NCBI GenBank assembly: GCA_001695595.3
Contig: MBPM02000072.1
Location: 124,001-188,000, forward strand
Length of the DNA: 64,000 bases
Direction of reading: 5' to 3'
Source of the DNA: Plasmopara viticola
Taxonomy: Eukaryota > Oomycota > Peronosporomycetes > Peronosporales > Peronosporaceae
How positions within the stretch are numbered: the first letter of the stretch is position 1; each line of letters opens with the position of its first letter. The notes below the pieces were generated by a model. That model was not told the DNA's origin. It did no database searches and was given only the letters and a program-made list of their open reading frames with translations. This document shows, piece by piece, positions 63,661-64,000 of the stretch. The position numbers and the translations under genes were made by a program.

Positions 63661-64000
63661 GAGAAGGTTGGGGTGACGCCCTCCTTCCAAGCGCGGGGGC
63701 TAAATGCTCGCGCGCTTCGGGCAGGTGCTCTCGGGCATCTGCAGGTCTTCAACGAGTCTCACCCTCGACGCGACGGTCTCCGGCACCAGGGCGCCACCTG
63801 GGCTCTTACCAAATCAGAGCTAAACAAAATAATGGAAGACCCTCACGACCTCGGTGCTGGTTGCACTGCCCGCCGAACGAGACCCGACGTATGCGGACAC
63901 CACTCTATGGCGTAGACTAGCCAGACTGAGCCTAGCACGTGTATAACTTGGCAACGCGATAACGTAATACAATACAATACAATACAATACAATACATATG
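63661..64000 (+). mobile_element. Short non-autonomous LINE derivative, copy D (3' flank cut by window end)
   Basis: It starts GAGAAGGTTGGGG and has the same GC-rich head, the same two internal deletion junctions and the same 3' end as copies A and B, closing in a tail of at least five ATACA-type pentamers. The left flank ATATGTCAATGCACTCCA (63643-63660) should recur as the target-site duplication; the window ends in ACATATG, which could be its first bases. The regular tail and small divergence suggest a fairly recent insertion. Confidence 0.82.

Noticed and set aside
1..64000. RXLR or Crinkler effectors, tRNA or rRNA genes, CRISPR arrays
   Set aside because: None of the longer frames shows a signal peptide followed by RXLR or LFLAK-type motifs, no tRNA-like A/B boxes stood out, and there are no regularly spaced direct repeats.

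Overview
This window is eukaryotic, most likely from an oomycete of the Peronosporaceae (Phytophthora or a downy mildew). The evidence is short GT-AG introns of about 55-90 bp, genes in compact islands separated by 5-11 kb of gene-poor decayed repeats, a myosin ending in ankyrin repeats plus a FYVE finger, and non-LTR and Ty3/gypsy debris. Species cannot be fixed from the sequence alone.

Layout. The left edge holds the 5' part of a coiled-coil/CUE gene (minus). About 10 kb of gene-poor DNA with a gypsy integrase relic follows. Island 1 (11.9-21.0 kb) holds a dual-specificity phosphatase with a gelsolin-like tail, a small PX protein, and a divergently transcribed myosin with IQ, coiled-coil, ankyrin and FYVE parts. 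The 21-29.4 kb stretch carries two short LINE derivatives in inverted orientation, a near-perfect hairpin, a possible Tc1/mariner scrap and a longer internally deleted LINE flanked by target-site duplications. Island 2 is UBA1 (29.6-33.0 kb, minus), interrupted by five one-base homopolymer frameshifts. A 9-kb gene-poor stretch with another gypsy integrase relic leads to island 3 (42.1-48.5 kb): IMP dehydrogenase (plus), a C2-domain protein (minus) and a PH-PH-VPS9-PDZ Rab5-type exchange factor (minus). A further 11 kb of gene-poor DNA has small tandem duplications, a 21-bp perfect hairpin and a decayed repeat family. Island 4 (59.9-63.4 kb) is a cyclophilin (minus) divergent from a seven-exon palmitoyl-protein thioesterase (plus), followed by a PNRC-motif protein. 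Another short LINE derivative runs into the right edge.

Several genes point to phosphoinositide- and Rab5-linked endosomal traffic (PX, FYVE-myosin, VPS9, possibly C2 and CUE) and two to ubiquitin handling (CUE, E1). They are not an operon, and whether the proximity means anything is open.

The most unusual content is the LINE-derived short element family. Three short copies share the same two internal deletion junctions, so the deleted form itself was copied. In the inverted pair the flanking duplications are exchanged between copies, which is the signature of an inversion by recombination between the two elements.
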